Assembly (NCBI RefSeq): GCF_006788895.1
Contig: NZ_VFRA01000001.1
Coordinates: 1,178,001 to 1,242,000, forward strand
Source of the DNA: Rhodoglobus vestalii
Lineage (GTDB): Bacteria; Actinomycetota; Actinomycetes; Actinomycetales; Microbacteriaceae
Length of the DNA: 64,000 nt
Direction: 5' to 3'
Under the pieces are notes generated by a model that ran no database searches, was not told the origin of the DNA, and saw only the letters and a program-made list of their open reading frames with translations. A program made the translations under genes and the position numbers. Each line of letters starts with the position of its first letter. Position 1 is the stretch's first letter. Shown piece after piece: positions 26,952-35,487 of this stretch.

Positions 26952-27386
26952 TCACGCTCCGTCGCCAACGAAATCAGCATGTTGGTTGCTGCTGTTCTCA
27001 AGGAGGACGATAAAGCTGCTTTTGTGGAGCAACCACTTCCGGCCGACTCGCCACCCCGTTGGGGCAAGGCTCCCGGCTGCAAGCCACTTATATACCGTTT
27101 GCTGTGTCTTGCCGAGCAACACAGTCAAATCTTCGATTGTAAGTTCTTCGGGATACCCCTCAAGGAACCTAGTCGGCGAATGCACCTTCGATGATTCCGC
27201 GCCACTCTCAGCCCACGCCTGAACCTCCTCTTTATAGATAATCCACGCATCAGCGATGCGGTGCGCGGGAATTTTGCTGCTATTGAGCAGCCGCCAGACT
27301 GTAACGCTGGAGACGCGAGTGATCTCAGCGACCTCTGCAACGCTCAGCACCTGAGGGAACCGCATCCAATAATTCTCGTCAGGCAT
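26952..27386 (-). CDS. Tandem excisionase-type HTH protein
   Basis: A 144-residue protein from the ATG at 27386. It has two helix-turn-helix modules of the excisionase/MerR-like kind: LSVAEVAEITRVSSVTVWRLLNSS followed by IPAHRIADAWIIYKEEVQAW, and LTIEDLTVLLGKTQQTVYKWLAAG followed by APTGWRVGRKWLLHK. Two such domains in one chain can bind two adjacent sites and bend DNA. It lies divergently upstream of the conjugation operon, a common place for an excisionase or a transfer regulator. Confidence 0.7.
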   Translation of the reverse strand: MPDENYWMRFPQVLSVAEVAEITRVSSVTVWRLLNSSKIPAHRIADAWIIYKEEVQAWAESGAESSKVHSPTRFLEGYPEELTIEDLTVLLGKTQQTVYKWLAAGSLAPTGWRVGRKWLLHKSSFIVLLENSSNQHADFVGDGA

Positions 27387-27864
27387 GAGGCGACCCAAGT
27401 GAACGGACAAGACAAGAAACGACAACCTCAACGTGAAGACTGAATTCCTCGTAGTAGTCGAAACGTACTGAGACCGACACTGCCAACCATTTCTTCGCAC
27501 AAATAGAGCTTCTAGTCCCTGCATTATGTCGTGAAGTAGCGCGCGAGCCGGGGAAAGGCGCAGTAGGTTCCGAAACGCATGCGCACACATTCGGTTATGG
27601 CACCGCTCATTTTACCGCGCGCACATTGCACCCCATAAAGAGGCTAGTGATCGTTTTTACGTTTTATAAGGGCGAAACAGTATTTAATGCAGTATTATCA
27701 CTACTAAAGAGTTAGGCAGCAGTGGTTGTCGCTGACCCAGATGATGTGGACGACGTAAGTGGACCTTAGCGTCTACCCCCCAGACTAGGGTGGTACGGAC
27801 GTTATGCGAAGAAATATCGGGCGAGAGGCCCCAGATGTTTAGTCGCTTGGAGGAGAGATTGCTA
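27387..27864. other. Divergent intergenic region upstream of the conjugation operon
   Basis: About 480 bases with no convincing gene. It must hold the promoters of the HTH gene (leftward) and the transfer operon (rightward). AT-rich runs occur around 27640-27710. I see no clear -35/-10 pair that I would defend. Confidence 0.35.
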
Positions 27865-28650
27865 ATGGCGAAAGAGCGCACCGAGGAACAGAGAAAGGTC
27901 CGACGACTGGTCGCGTTGATTTTGGTCGTGCTCCTTGGGCTCGCCGCGGTCGGTGCAATCATTTGGTCGTTGGCTTGGCTGGGGACTGACCAGAACAAAA
28001 CACAGCCTTCCGAATCTGTTCCTAGTGGAACAGAAATGTCACCAGCTCCGCCCACCGAGGGGCCCGAAGGGCGACGAAGCGAAGTGGTCGACCCCACAGT
28101 GACCGAACTGGGACTCATCGCCCAGCCCATCACCTCCGACATCCAGCAGTACGCGATTGAAGCCGCTAAAGCGCTTGTGACAGTCGACTCGACAAAGGTC
28201 GACCGCAAGGAGTTCAAGGAATACATAGCCGGGTGGATCGGACACGACCAACGCTACGGAACTGACCTCTCTGAGCTGGAGGGCGTCAGGGATGATCGGC
28301 TTAACGAGATCTACAGCCGAATAATCGGTGACTCCTCACGGTGGGACCTTCTCGCTCGAGATGACTCGGTCCTAGTCGGGAAGCCCACTGGCGTCGTGAA
28401 GATGGACTACGACCACGTCTCGATTTCCGAGGGTTCTCTAGAGGACCTGATTGCCATCGACCTCCACACCGTCACTGTCGACCTGGATATTGCGACCACG
28501 GCAGAGCAAAGTGGGAACCCGATCGAGGTTGTGAAGCCCCTGAGCGTATCTATGCAAATCCAGTGCGAGGGCTCATACCCCGTACCACCCACGCCGCAAG
28601 TTCCCGGAGACTGCACCGTAATCCGTTACTTTCCTGAAGTTTTCAACTGA
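27865..28650 (+). CDS. Conjugation operon: single-span VirB8/TcpC-like protein
   Basis: A 261-residue protein; the ATG at 27865 has the best ribosome site (ggaggagag) although the frame opens at 27790. It has a short cytoplasmic start, one span (LVALILVVLLGLAAVGAIIWSLAWL), a Pro/Ser/Glu linker, and an extracytoplasmic domain of about 190 residues. This topology is that of VirB8/TcpC-type assembly proteins in actinobacterial conjugation systems, and its place as first gene of the operon supports it. Assignment by sequence motif is not possible. Confidence 0.55.
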   Translation: MAKERTEEQRKVRRLVALILVVLLGLAAVGAIIWSLAWLGTDQNKTQPSESVPSGTEMSPAPPTEGPEGRRSEVVDPTVTELGLIAQPITSDIQQYAIEAAKALVTVDSTKVDRKEFKEYIAGWIGHDQRYGTDLSELEGVRDDRLNEIYSRIIGDSSRWDLLARDDSVLVGKPTGVVKMDYDHVSISEGSLEDLIAIDLHTVTVDLDIATTAEQSGNPIEVVKPLSVSMQIQCEGSYPVPPTPQVPGDCTVIRYFPEVFN

Positions 28651-29255
28651 TGGCCGCACCTGTCGTCGTGAAGCTCGCCGTTTCATGGGGCCTGAAGCCC
28701 GCATTGCGGCTACTCGTAGTGGGCTTAGCGGGAACTGCTGGCGCGTTGTTGCTCTCGCTTCCGCTTTTCTTGGGAGTCGTCAACGCGACCCCCGCGACTA
28801 CTCCGCCGGATAACGCCACTGGTGGGCCATTGATTGTGGGCGAGTGGGGCGCGCCCCAGAGCGGATATTTTGAGACGGCAGCATTCGGATACCCGGACCG
28901 CTCCGACTGCTTCGTGTGTTCCGAGTTTCACAAGGGGATCGATCTGTCTGCGGGTTGCGGCAGCCCTATCTACGCCGCTGGCCCTGGAACTGTCACCGCA
29001 GCCGGGTGGAACTCTGGCGGTTACGGCAACTGGGTCAACATCGATCACGGTGGCGGATACGTTACCGTCTACGGCCACATGGTCGATGGCGGCGTATTGA
29101 CCACGGTCGGCGAGACCGTGCAAGCCGGCGATCAGATCGGCATCGAGGGCACAACCGGACTCTCCAGCGGTTGCCACCTGCACTTTGAGCTCGACGTCAA
29201 CGGGCGGCCCGTTGATCCCCGTCCCTTCATGCTGCAGCACGGCATCTCCCTCTAA
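28650..29255 (+). CDS. Conjugation operon: M23-family peptidoglycan endopeptidase
   Basis: A 201-residue protein with an N-terminal span (about 18-45) and a LytM/M23 domain. Zinc ligands and catalytic residues are present: His94 and Asp98 in FHKGIDLS, His143 in VYGHMV, and His176-x-His178 in GCHLHFE. Such enzymes cut peptide cross-links and are widespread in Gram-positive transfer systems, where they open the wall for the channel. The start overlaps the preceding stop (TGATG). Confidence 0.9.
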   Translation: MAAPVVVKLAVSWGLKPALRLLVVGLAGTAGALLLSLPLFLGVVNATPATTPPDNATGGPLIVGEWGAPQSGYFETAAFGYPDRSDCFVCSEFHKGIDLSAGCGSPIYAAGPGTVTAAGWNSGGYGNWVNIDHGGGYVTVYGHMVDGGVLTTVGETVQAGDQIGIEGTTGLSSGCHLHFELDVNGRPVDPRPFMLQHGISL

Positions 29256-29282
29256 CTCTCTGATTAGGAAAAAGGAAAATAA

Positions 29283-29597
29283 ATGATCCACTTCGCAGTA
29301 GAACTGATCGGAAGCCTCCCGGCTGATGTGACAGTGCCGCCCATCGCTCCCGATTTCTCCGCACCTTTCATGGTTGGAGTGCAAACAGTCGTTTCCTACA
29401 TCCTGGGCGCTGCGTTGGTAATTATGTTCGGCGTATTGATCGTCGCCGTAGCTTCCTTAGGGTTCAAGTCAATCGTTCCAGAACGGATGCAGAGCTGGGC
29501 GGGAGAGAACGTGGCCACCGTAGCAATCGCCACCATCATCCTTGGCAGCATCTCCGGCATTTTTGCGTGGCTCGTCAACTTCAACTTCGGATTCTAA
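29283..29597 (+). CDS. Conjugation operon: small two-span membrane protein
   Basis: A 104-residue protein with two strong spans (VVSYILGAALVIMFGVLIVAVA and VATVAIATIILGSISGIFAWLV) and a ribosome site (aaggaaaa) before the ATG. Size, topology and place between the peptidase and the VirB6-like gene resemble the pilin-like or TrbC/VirB2-position proteins of actinobacterial ICEs. No signature motif is visible. Confidence 0.6.
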   Translation: MIHFAVELIGSLPADVTVPPIAPDFSAPFMVGVQTVVSYILGAALVIMFGVLIVAVASLGFKSIVPERMQSWAGENVATVAIATIILGSISGIFAWLVNFNFGF

Positions 29598-29604
29598 AAA
29601 CAGC

Positions 29605-31050
29605 ATGAGAATTCCCAAGTGGACGATGCTGAGCATCTCGGGGGCTGTAGCCGTCGGCATCAGCGTCCTTGTCGCAGCACCGGCTGCGGCGGGACCGGCC
29701 GATGTTCCCTACTCTGCTGCAGTCTCAGCTGCACAGGGCGAAGTAACAGGTCAAGAATGGAGCGCTCCCGCGGCCGACGTTGAGTGCATCAGAACTGGCA
29801 TAAGGATCACTTGCGCTCCCACAGAACTCGCTAGCTCCGTCGAGGAACGATGCTTCAACAAAGTGATAATCGGCGAACAACAAAACACGGTTTGCAGCAC
29901 CTCAGAAGACAACATTGAGGCGATCAGAAATCATGGCGGTGAAGAGCTCAAGATTGATTTCAAATGTGCGCTACTGGACCCCTCATGCACCGTCGGACAA
30001 ATGGCGGCCAGTGCATTCGCAACATCGATCGGAGGGAGTCTCAGCTGGGCGATTAGCCAAACCAGCTTCAACTCAGATTCCCGTCTGTGGGAGGCCTCCC
30101 TTACTGAGTGGGCATGGTGGCAAGGCGCGATCATTCTCGTCATTCTCGGAGCGGGAATCGTGGCGATCGTCATGGCTATGGCCACCGGAGACCGCAGTGA
30201 CCTCGTCACTGCGGTCTCACGATTTGCGTTATCTCTACCGCTTTCCGCGGCCTCCCTATGGATAATCGGAAATCTGCTGGACATCGTTGATTTGATGGTC
30301 GAGCCCATCATCAATCGCACCAACGCTGGTGGCGGGGTAGAGAAGTTCATGGAGAACTTGATCTTCGGTGGTGGCGGCGGAAACATCTTCGCCGCAACCA
30401 GCATCCTCGGCCTTCTTGCAATCGCCACCGGGGTCCTGGTGGCAGTGTTCTCATTCCGCAACTTTGCGCTGGCCGCACTGATCTCGATGGGACCCGTGGC
30501 GTGGATGCTCTTCCCGACATCATTCGGGAAACAGTGGGTAGTGCGCTATTTTTCCGCTGTAATCGCCCTCATCCTGACCACACCACTAACGCTAGGGCTA
30601 TTGGCCCTGGTCATCACAGGTGTCGGTGAAGTCGACACACTCTGGAGCATCCAAGCACTTCCCTTCGGCATCGGACTCTGCATGATCGCGTTCGTACCGA
30701 TTGCCGCGTTCAGCATGTTCAGCTTCATCGGAGGCACCGCCGCCGATGCTGTCGGCTCACGCATGGGCTCAAGCGCAACACAACAAGCTAGCCGCGGCGT
30801 TTCTATGGCACGCGGAGCTGCTAGCCGAGCAAATTCTGCCCGCCGGAAAGCTAGCCAACCGCGCACTTCAGCACCCCGAACAACATCACCATCAGCGTCA
30901 TCACCATCAGCTGCCACCCAGAAGCCGCAATCCCGCCAGAGCGCCGGAGGGCACCCCAGCACCCCGACGACTACAAACCCCTCCGCGGTAGGCGCACCGG
31001 CGCCCCAATCAGCTAGATCGAGCGGCACACCACGAAATGGAGCCAGCTAA
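29605..31050 (+). CDS. Conjugation operon: VirB6/TrbL-like polytopic protein
   Basis: A 481-residue protein from the ATG at 29605, seven bases after the previous stop. It has a signal-like N-terminus, an extracytoplasmic loop with several Cys (VECIRTGIRITCAP, CALLDPSCTVG), then about six spans from residue 170 to 390, and a long Ser/Thr/Pro/Ala-rich tail. This is the usual form of TrbL/VirB6 channel proteins in actinobacterial transfer operons. It overlaps the next gene by TAATG. Confidence 0.72.
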   Translation: MRIPKWTMLSISGAVAVGISVLVAAPAAAGPADVPYSAAVSAAQGEVTGQEWSAPAADVECIRTGIRITCAPTELASSVEERCFNKVIIGEQQNTVCSTSEDNIEAIRNHGGEELKIDFKCALLDPSCTVGQMAASAFATSIGGSLSWAISQTSFNSDSRLWEASLTEWAWWQGAIILVILGAGIVAIVMAMATGDRSDLVTAVSRFALSLPLSAASLWIIGNLLDIVDLMVEPIINRTNAGGGVEKFMENLIFGGGGGNIFAATSILGLLAIATGVLVAVFSFRNFALAALISMGPVAWMLFPTSFGKQWVVRYFSAVIALILTTPLTLGLLALVITGVGEVDTLWSIQALPFGIGLCMIAFVPIAAFSMFSFIGGTAADAVGSRMGSSATQQASRGVSMARGAASRANSARRKASQPRTSAPRTTSPSASSPSAATQKPQSRQSAGGHPSTPTTTNPSAVGAPAPQSARSSGTPRNGAS

Positions 31051-32546
31051 TGTCCAGCAGCAACGACGTCTACAACCGGCCGGTGCGCCTGAGCCGCAGG
31101 TCGTCCCAAGGAGTCTTCCTCGGCCTCGACGGCTGGGCATTCACCACAATCGCAGCAGCGCTAGCGATCGCTGTCATCTCTACAACCCGCTACGGGTTCG
31201 TTGGGTTCTTCGCCAGCGCCATCATCTGGGCACCAATGGGGATAGCGTCATTTATCCCCATACAGGGAATGCCCGCATCGAAACTTGCTGCCCTCTGGAT
31301 CTCCAAGCAAGTTAGGCACGCCACAGGTGGGACGAAGACCCGCTTCCGGCCTGAGCGGCCTCGCGTGGCCGCGACGCTGAATCTGCCGGGCAAGCTTGCA
31401 AACGTTCAACTGTGGGACTCAGACGACTTCACCTCGGCCTATAACCCTGGCGATCGAACTGTTTCGATTACCGCCGAGTTAGACGTTGACGGATTTCTGA
31501 TGATGGACAATGCTGACCGGTACGACCTCTCGCAGCAACTCGCCTCAGTACTGACCTCGTTCACCCAGCGTGCCGGCATCAAGCGAGTCTCGATGCAAGA
31601 ACGCACAATGCCGACCACAATTAGGCCGGCACGGCAGCATTTCGAAGACACGTTGGCCCGTCGGGGCACCGATGGCACGACCGCTGTCGCCGAGAACTAC
31701 CGCGACGTGATGGACAACGCCGAACGCTTCGCCGTCTCACACCGTAACTACCTCACACTGACCCTCGACCTGGTCGTGCTGCAGTCGCAGCTGAAAAGCC
31801 TCGGAGGTGGCAAGCACGCTATTCAGACACTGGCCAAGCTCGAAGCAGGCAATGTTGGAGCGGCGCTAGCGGCCGCGAACATCAACGTCCGTCGTTGGCT
31901 CGACTCCCGCCAGTGGGCAGCGATGGCCCGAACCGCACTCGACATCGCTTCGGTACCGATGATCCAAGATCGCTCTGACGAGCAGGTCGGCGTCTCGGTC
32001 GACGCGATTGGGCCGATGGCGTTTGACGAACCTAAAGGCAACAACGGGGTCGTGCTCGCCGAAGGTGCATGGCACTCGACGATGTGGATCCACGAGTGGC
32101 CACGGAGCATGGCACAAGTCGGATTCATCGAACCCATCGTCTTCGCCCGCGACCCCGCTACCGACGATGCGATCAGCCACATCTTCACCCTCGTACTGAC
32201 CCCAGTTTCCGTCAAGGCAGCCCTCAAGCGCATTCGCACAGAGAAAAAAGTGTGGCGTGGAAACCAACGCTTGAAAGCAAAACGCAACGACAGCGACTCC
32301 GCTGAGGATCGTGCTGACTGGCAGGCGCTGGATGACCAAGAGGAATCCATCGTCCAGGGCCACGGCGAATACCGCTATGGCGGCTACCTCACTGTGAGCG
32401 CCCCAACCGAGGAACGGCTCGCATCCGGTATCGCCGGCATCCGAAACGCGATGTCCCGTGTGGGCATGGAAGGCCAGATTCTTTACTGCCAGCAAGCAGA
32501 GGCACTGTTCATCAACGCGATGCCACTGGGAACGGGGCTGAAGTAA
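31050..32546 (+). CDS. Conjugation operon: SCO6880-family protein
   Basis: A 498-residue protein typical of the SCO6880 family found next to VirB4-like ATPases in actinobacterial ICEs: an N-terminal pair of spans (FTTIAAALAIAVI and FVGFFASAIIWAPMGIASFIP), then a PrgI-like and soluble domain (VAATLNLPGKLANVQLW, DGFLMMDNADRYDLSQQLA). It probably docks the ATPase at the inner face of the channel. Coupled at both ends by TAATG junctions. Confidence 0.85.
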   Translation: MSSSNDVYNRPVRLSRRSSQGVFLGLDGWAFTTIAAALAIAVISTTRYGFVGFFASAIIWAPMGIASFIPIQGMPASKLAALWISKQVRHATGGTKTRFRPERPRVAATLNLPGKLANVQLWDSDDFTSAYNPGDRTVSITAELDVDGFLMMDNADRYDLSQQLASVLTSFTQRAGIKRVSMQERTMPTTIRPARQHFEDTLARRGTDGTTAVAENYRDVMDNAERFAVSHRNYLTLTLDLVVLQSQLKSLGGGKHAIQTLAKLEAGNVGAALAAANINVRRWLDSRQWAAMARTALDIASVPMIQDRSDEQVGVSVDAIGPMAFDEPKGNNGVVLAEGAWHSTMWIHEWPRSMAQVGFIEPIVFARDPATDDAISHIFTLVLTPVSVKAALKRIRTEKKVWRGNQRLKAKRNDSDSAEDRADWQALDDQEESIVQGHGEYRYGGYLTVSAPTEERLASGIAGIRNAMSRVGMEGQILYCQQAEALFINAMPLGTGLK

Positions 32547-34174
32547 TGGCACGGAAAGTGTTCACCGTCACCCCACCGTCGTTGACGCGCAGCGAACGTC
32601 GACAGCGCGCCAAAGAGACTGCCGCTCTGACGTCGCAAAAGGAGGAGACGGGGCAGTCGCAGAACGCCCTCAATCTTCCACCCGCTGCCGTCCCCGGCAT
32701 GTTCGGGCCAGGGGTCCGCACCGGCGAATACTGGAACCTGATGCGGCTGCAGCAGCCCCACCACCAAGCCACAAGCCACCACGTCGCCGGCATCTACCCC
32801 TTTATTGCCGACCGCGGACTGGGCCATCGCGGCCCCATTCTTGGTGTCGACCTCAACGCCGACTCGTTGTGGCATTTCTCACCGTGGGACCTCTACACAG
32901 ACACCACATCGCGAGCCGCGCTGTCAACAAATATTCTTGTGCTCGGAGCCTACCGCTCCGGTAAGTCCGGTGTTTTGAAGATGCTCACCACCCGCAGCAT
33001 CCCGTTCGGCCACCAAGTAGTGGTGCCGTCTGATTCCAAGGGCGAGTGGGTTGCCGTGTGCGAGGCAACCCCCGGAGGAAAAGTGATCCGTGTAGGCGGA
33101 CCCAACACCACCGCACGAATCAACCCCTTAGATGGTGGCCCGCGGCGTTCAAACGCCACCGACGACGAGCACCTGCAGATGGTTCATGACCGCCGGCACG
33201 GAACCCTGAGAAGCATCATCGAACTGACACTCAGCGGCCAACCCCCGTTGACTCCAATGGAGCACGCCTCAATCAGCTGGGCTCTCGATACCGCGATCGA
33301 CGTGACCGGCGATCGGCCGACACTGACCGCAGTATCCGAGCAGTTGGAAAATATCGATGCGACTTCGTCTCTTCGAGCCGCGAAACTTTTCAATGAAGGA
33401 GAGCGCGCACGCTACGTTCTCAAACGGTTCATCGATGGGGATCTGCGTGGTCTCTTCGAGCACGAATCGACTGCGAAGTTTGATGATGAAGCTCCCATGG
33501 TCGTGGTCGACACCTCCGAGCTTTTCCAGCGCGGTAATCTCGTGGCACAGCTGACCCAGCTCTGCACAAGCGCATGGATACAGGCAGTCATCTCCGACCG
33601 AGCCGCCAAGAAAACCCGCTACCTGATTCGCGAAGAAGGCTGGCGCGATATGTCCTCGGTCGCCGCCCTGCAAACCCTGCAGCAATGGCTGAAGCTGTCA
33701 CGTCACTATGGCATCAGCAACGTGCTGATCCTGCACAAGTTTTCTGATCTCGATGCTGTCGGCAAGGAAGGGTCAGAAGAACGTGCACTGGCCTACTCGA
33801 TCGCCGCCGACATCGAGAACAAGTTCATCTTCCGCGTCAACCAGCAAGAAGAAGACAACCTCGTTAAACGCCTGAAGCTACCGCCGCAACATGTGCTGAT
33901 CGCGCGCCGCTTACGATCGGGCACCTTCATCGCCTATGTCGGTCTGTATTCGTACCTGGTCGACGCCTTCGTTACCTCGACCCAGTGGGAGTACGAACTC
34001 TTCAAAACTGACGACGCCGTGGAAGGCGCCGCCGACATCGTCGCCAACCCGGTAGCTGAACTGGATTTCAGAACCCAGTACCTCGATGATCTGTGGCCAC
34101 TGGATGAACCCAACTTGGATCAGATCTGGCCCTCGACCGTGCCCGTTCAGGGCCACAAGGAGAAGTCCGCATGA
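32546..34174 (+). CDS. Conjugation operon: VirB4-like ATPase
   Basis: A 542-residue ATPase. Walker A is GAYRSGKSG at about 134-142 and Walker B is PMVVVDTSE at about 310; a later DxxE-like motif (LIREEGWRDM) and KFSDLDA match the arginine-finger region of VirB4/TraC proteins. It powers assembly and substrate transfer of the type IV channel from the cytoplasmic side. Shorter than proteobacterial VirB4 because its N-terminal half is supplied by the SCO6880-like protein. Confidence 0.85.
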   Translation: MARKVFTVTPPSLTRSERRQRAKETAALTSQKEETGQSQNALNLPPAAVPGMFGPGVRTGEYWNLMRLQQPHHQATSHHVAGIYPFIADRGLGHRGPILGVDLNADSLWHFSPWDLYTDTTSRAALSTNILVLGAYRSGKSGVLKMLTTRSIPFGHQVVVPSDSKGEWVAVCEATPGGKVIRVGGPNTTARINPLDGGPRRSNATDDEHLQMVHDRRHGTLRSIIELTLSGQPPLTPMEHASISWALDTAIDVTGDRPTLTAVSEQLENIDATSSLRAAKLFNEGERARYVLKRFIDGDLRGLFEHESTAKFDDEAPMVVVDTSELFQRGNLVAQLTQLCTSAWIQAVISDRAAKKTRYLIREEGWRDMSSVAALQTLQQWLKLSRHYGISNVLILHKFSDLDAVGKEGSEERALAYSIAADIENKFIFRVNQQEEDNLVKRLKLPPQHVLIARRLRSGTFIAYVGLYSYLVDAFVTSTQWEYELFKTDDAVEGAADIVANPVAELDFRTQYLDDLWPLDEPNLDQIWPSTVPVQGHKEKSA

Positions 34175-35487
34175 GCACCCTCGAAATGACAGCCGACGTC
34201 GCCGCGAACGGAACCGAAGCCACCGTCAGCGTCGCCGGCAAACTGACCGAAACCGTCCAATACCCACGTGAGGACCAACTCCGCAGCGGCATCATCCAAA
34301 GAGCCACCGAAGTTGCCCGCGAGCACGGCACCGACGTTCGCCTGACCTCAAAACAATCCAACGGAGTCTTCAGCTTCTTAGTCTCCGGCGACGGACGCGT
34401 CAGCCCCGACAACACGGCCAAACCCCAACAGCACACCACCCACGTAGGGCCACTACGCAGAACCCCACCAATGACGGTGGAACGAGAAGAGGAAGCCACC
34501 ATCGCCCCGGAACCCGAGCCGACCCTCGAGGCAAAGGAAGAAGCGCCCGAAGAAGGGCGCCGGTCGTTCCTCGCGGACGACAGTGCCGCCCTCCCACCAG
34601 CATCGGGGTGGCGCGGTCTGATCACGCGCACAACGGGCATCAAGATTGCCCCCTCCGCTGCAGAACAAGAGCGCCTGATGAATATCCGAGCCGTCAGCCA
34701 GCACTGGGCCGGCGGCCGCTCGATTGCCGTCGTCAACGGCAAAGGTGGAGTCGGCAAAACACTAACTACCGCGATGCTGTCGGCAGTTTTCGCCCGTCAC
34801 GGTGGCTCAGGGGTAATCGCCTGGGACAACAATGACACTCGCGGAACACTCGGCTGGAGAACGGAACGCTCCAGCCACAACGCCACCATCCAAGACCTTG
34901 GCGGCGTCACCGAGCGGCTCATGCAGCCGACAGCGACCATCGGGGATCTCGCACTTTACGTTCACCACCAGAGCGCAGATATGTATGACGTGCTCCGCTC
35001 CAACCCCAAGCTGCTCGCCTCCGACCAACGGCTGACATCCGGTGAGTTCGATGCCCTGAACGAAGTCATCAAGAAGTACTCGCGGATGGTCATCTTCGAC
35101 ACAGGCAACGATGAATCGTCCCAGCGCTGGCTTCGGATGATCGACCACTGCGATCAGCTTGTAGTACCCACCAGCCCTTCGGGAGAAGCCGCTGAGTCCG
35201 CAGCACTGTTGCTCGAGGAACTAAGCCAGCGTGATGAGCGATCCGCACAGCTGGTTAAGAACGCGGTCGTCGTCGTTACCGTCGCTGAGCGCTCCACCCC
35301 GGCTACCGAGGTCGCACGGATCGTGGCCGGCTTCGAAAAAGTAGCACCCCGCACCATCGTGATTCCCTTCGACCCAAGTCTGAAATCGGGTGCGCTTCGC
35401 TTCGACAGCTTGAAGCCAGCCACTAAGAATGCATGGATCGCAGCAGGTGCGGCAGTCGCCGCCAGCCTGAACGAGCAGGAAGCATGA
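34171..35487 (+). CDS. Conjugation operon: ParA/MinD-like ATPase
   Basis: A 438-residue protein with a variable N-terminal third, a Glu/Pro-rich linker (EREEEATIAPEPEPTLEAKEE), then a deviant Walker A (NGKGGVGKT at 190-197) and the rest of a SIMIBI-class P-loop domain (WDNNDTRGTLGWRT, MVIFDTGND). ParA-like proteins position macromolecular cargo; inside a transfer operon it may place the relaxosome or the secretion apparatus. ATGA overlaps at both ends. Confidence 0.85.
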   Translation: MSTLEMTADVAANGTEATVSVAGKLTETVQYPREDQLRSGIIQRATEVAREHGTDVRLTSKQSNGVFSFLVSGDGRVSPDNTAKPQQHTTHVGPLRRTPPMTVEREEEATIAPEPEPTLEAKEEAPEEGRRSFLADDSAALPPASGWRGLITRTTGIKIAPSAAEQERLMNIRAVSQHWAGGRSIAVVNGKGGVGKTLTTAMLSAVFARHGGSGVIAWDNNDTRGTLGWRTERSSHNATIQDLGGVTERLMQPTATIGDLALYVHHQSADMYDVLRSNPKLLASDQRLTSGEFDALNEVIKKYSRMVIFDTGNDESSQRWLRMIDHCDQLVVPTSPSGEAAESAALLLEELSQRDERSAQLVKNAVVVVTVAERSTPATEVARIVAGFEKVAPRTIVIPFDPSLKSGALRFDSLKPATKNAWIAAGAAVAASLNEQEA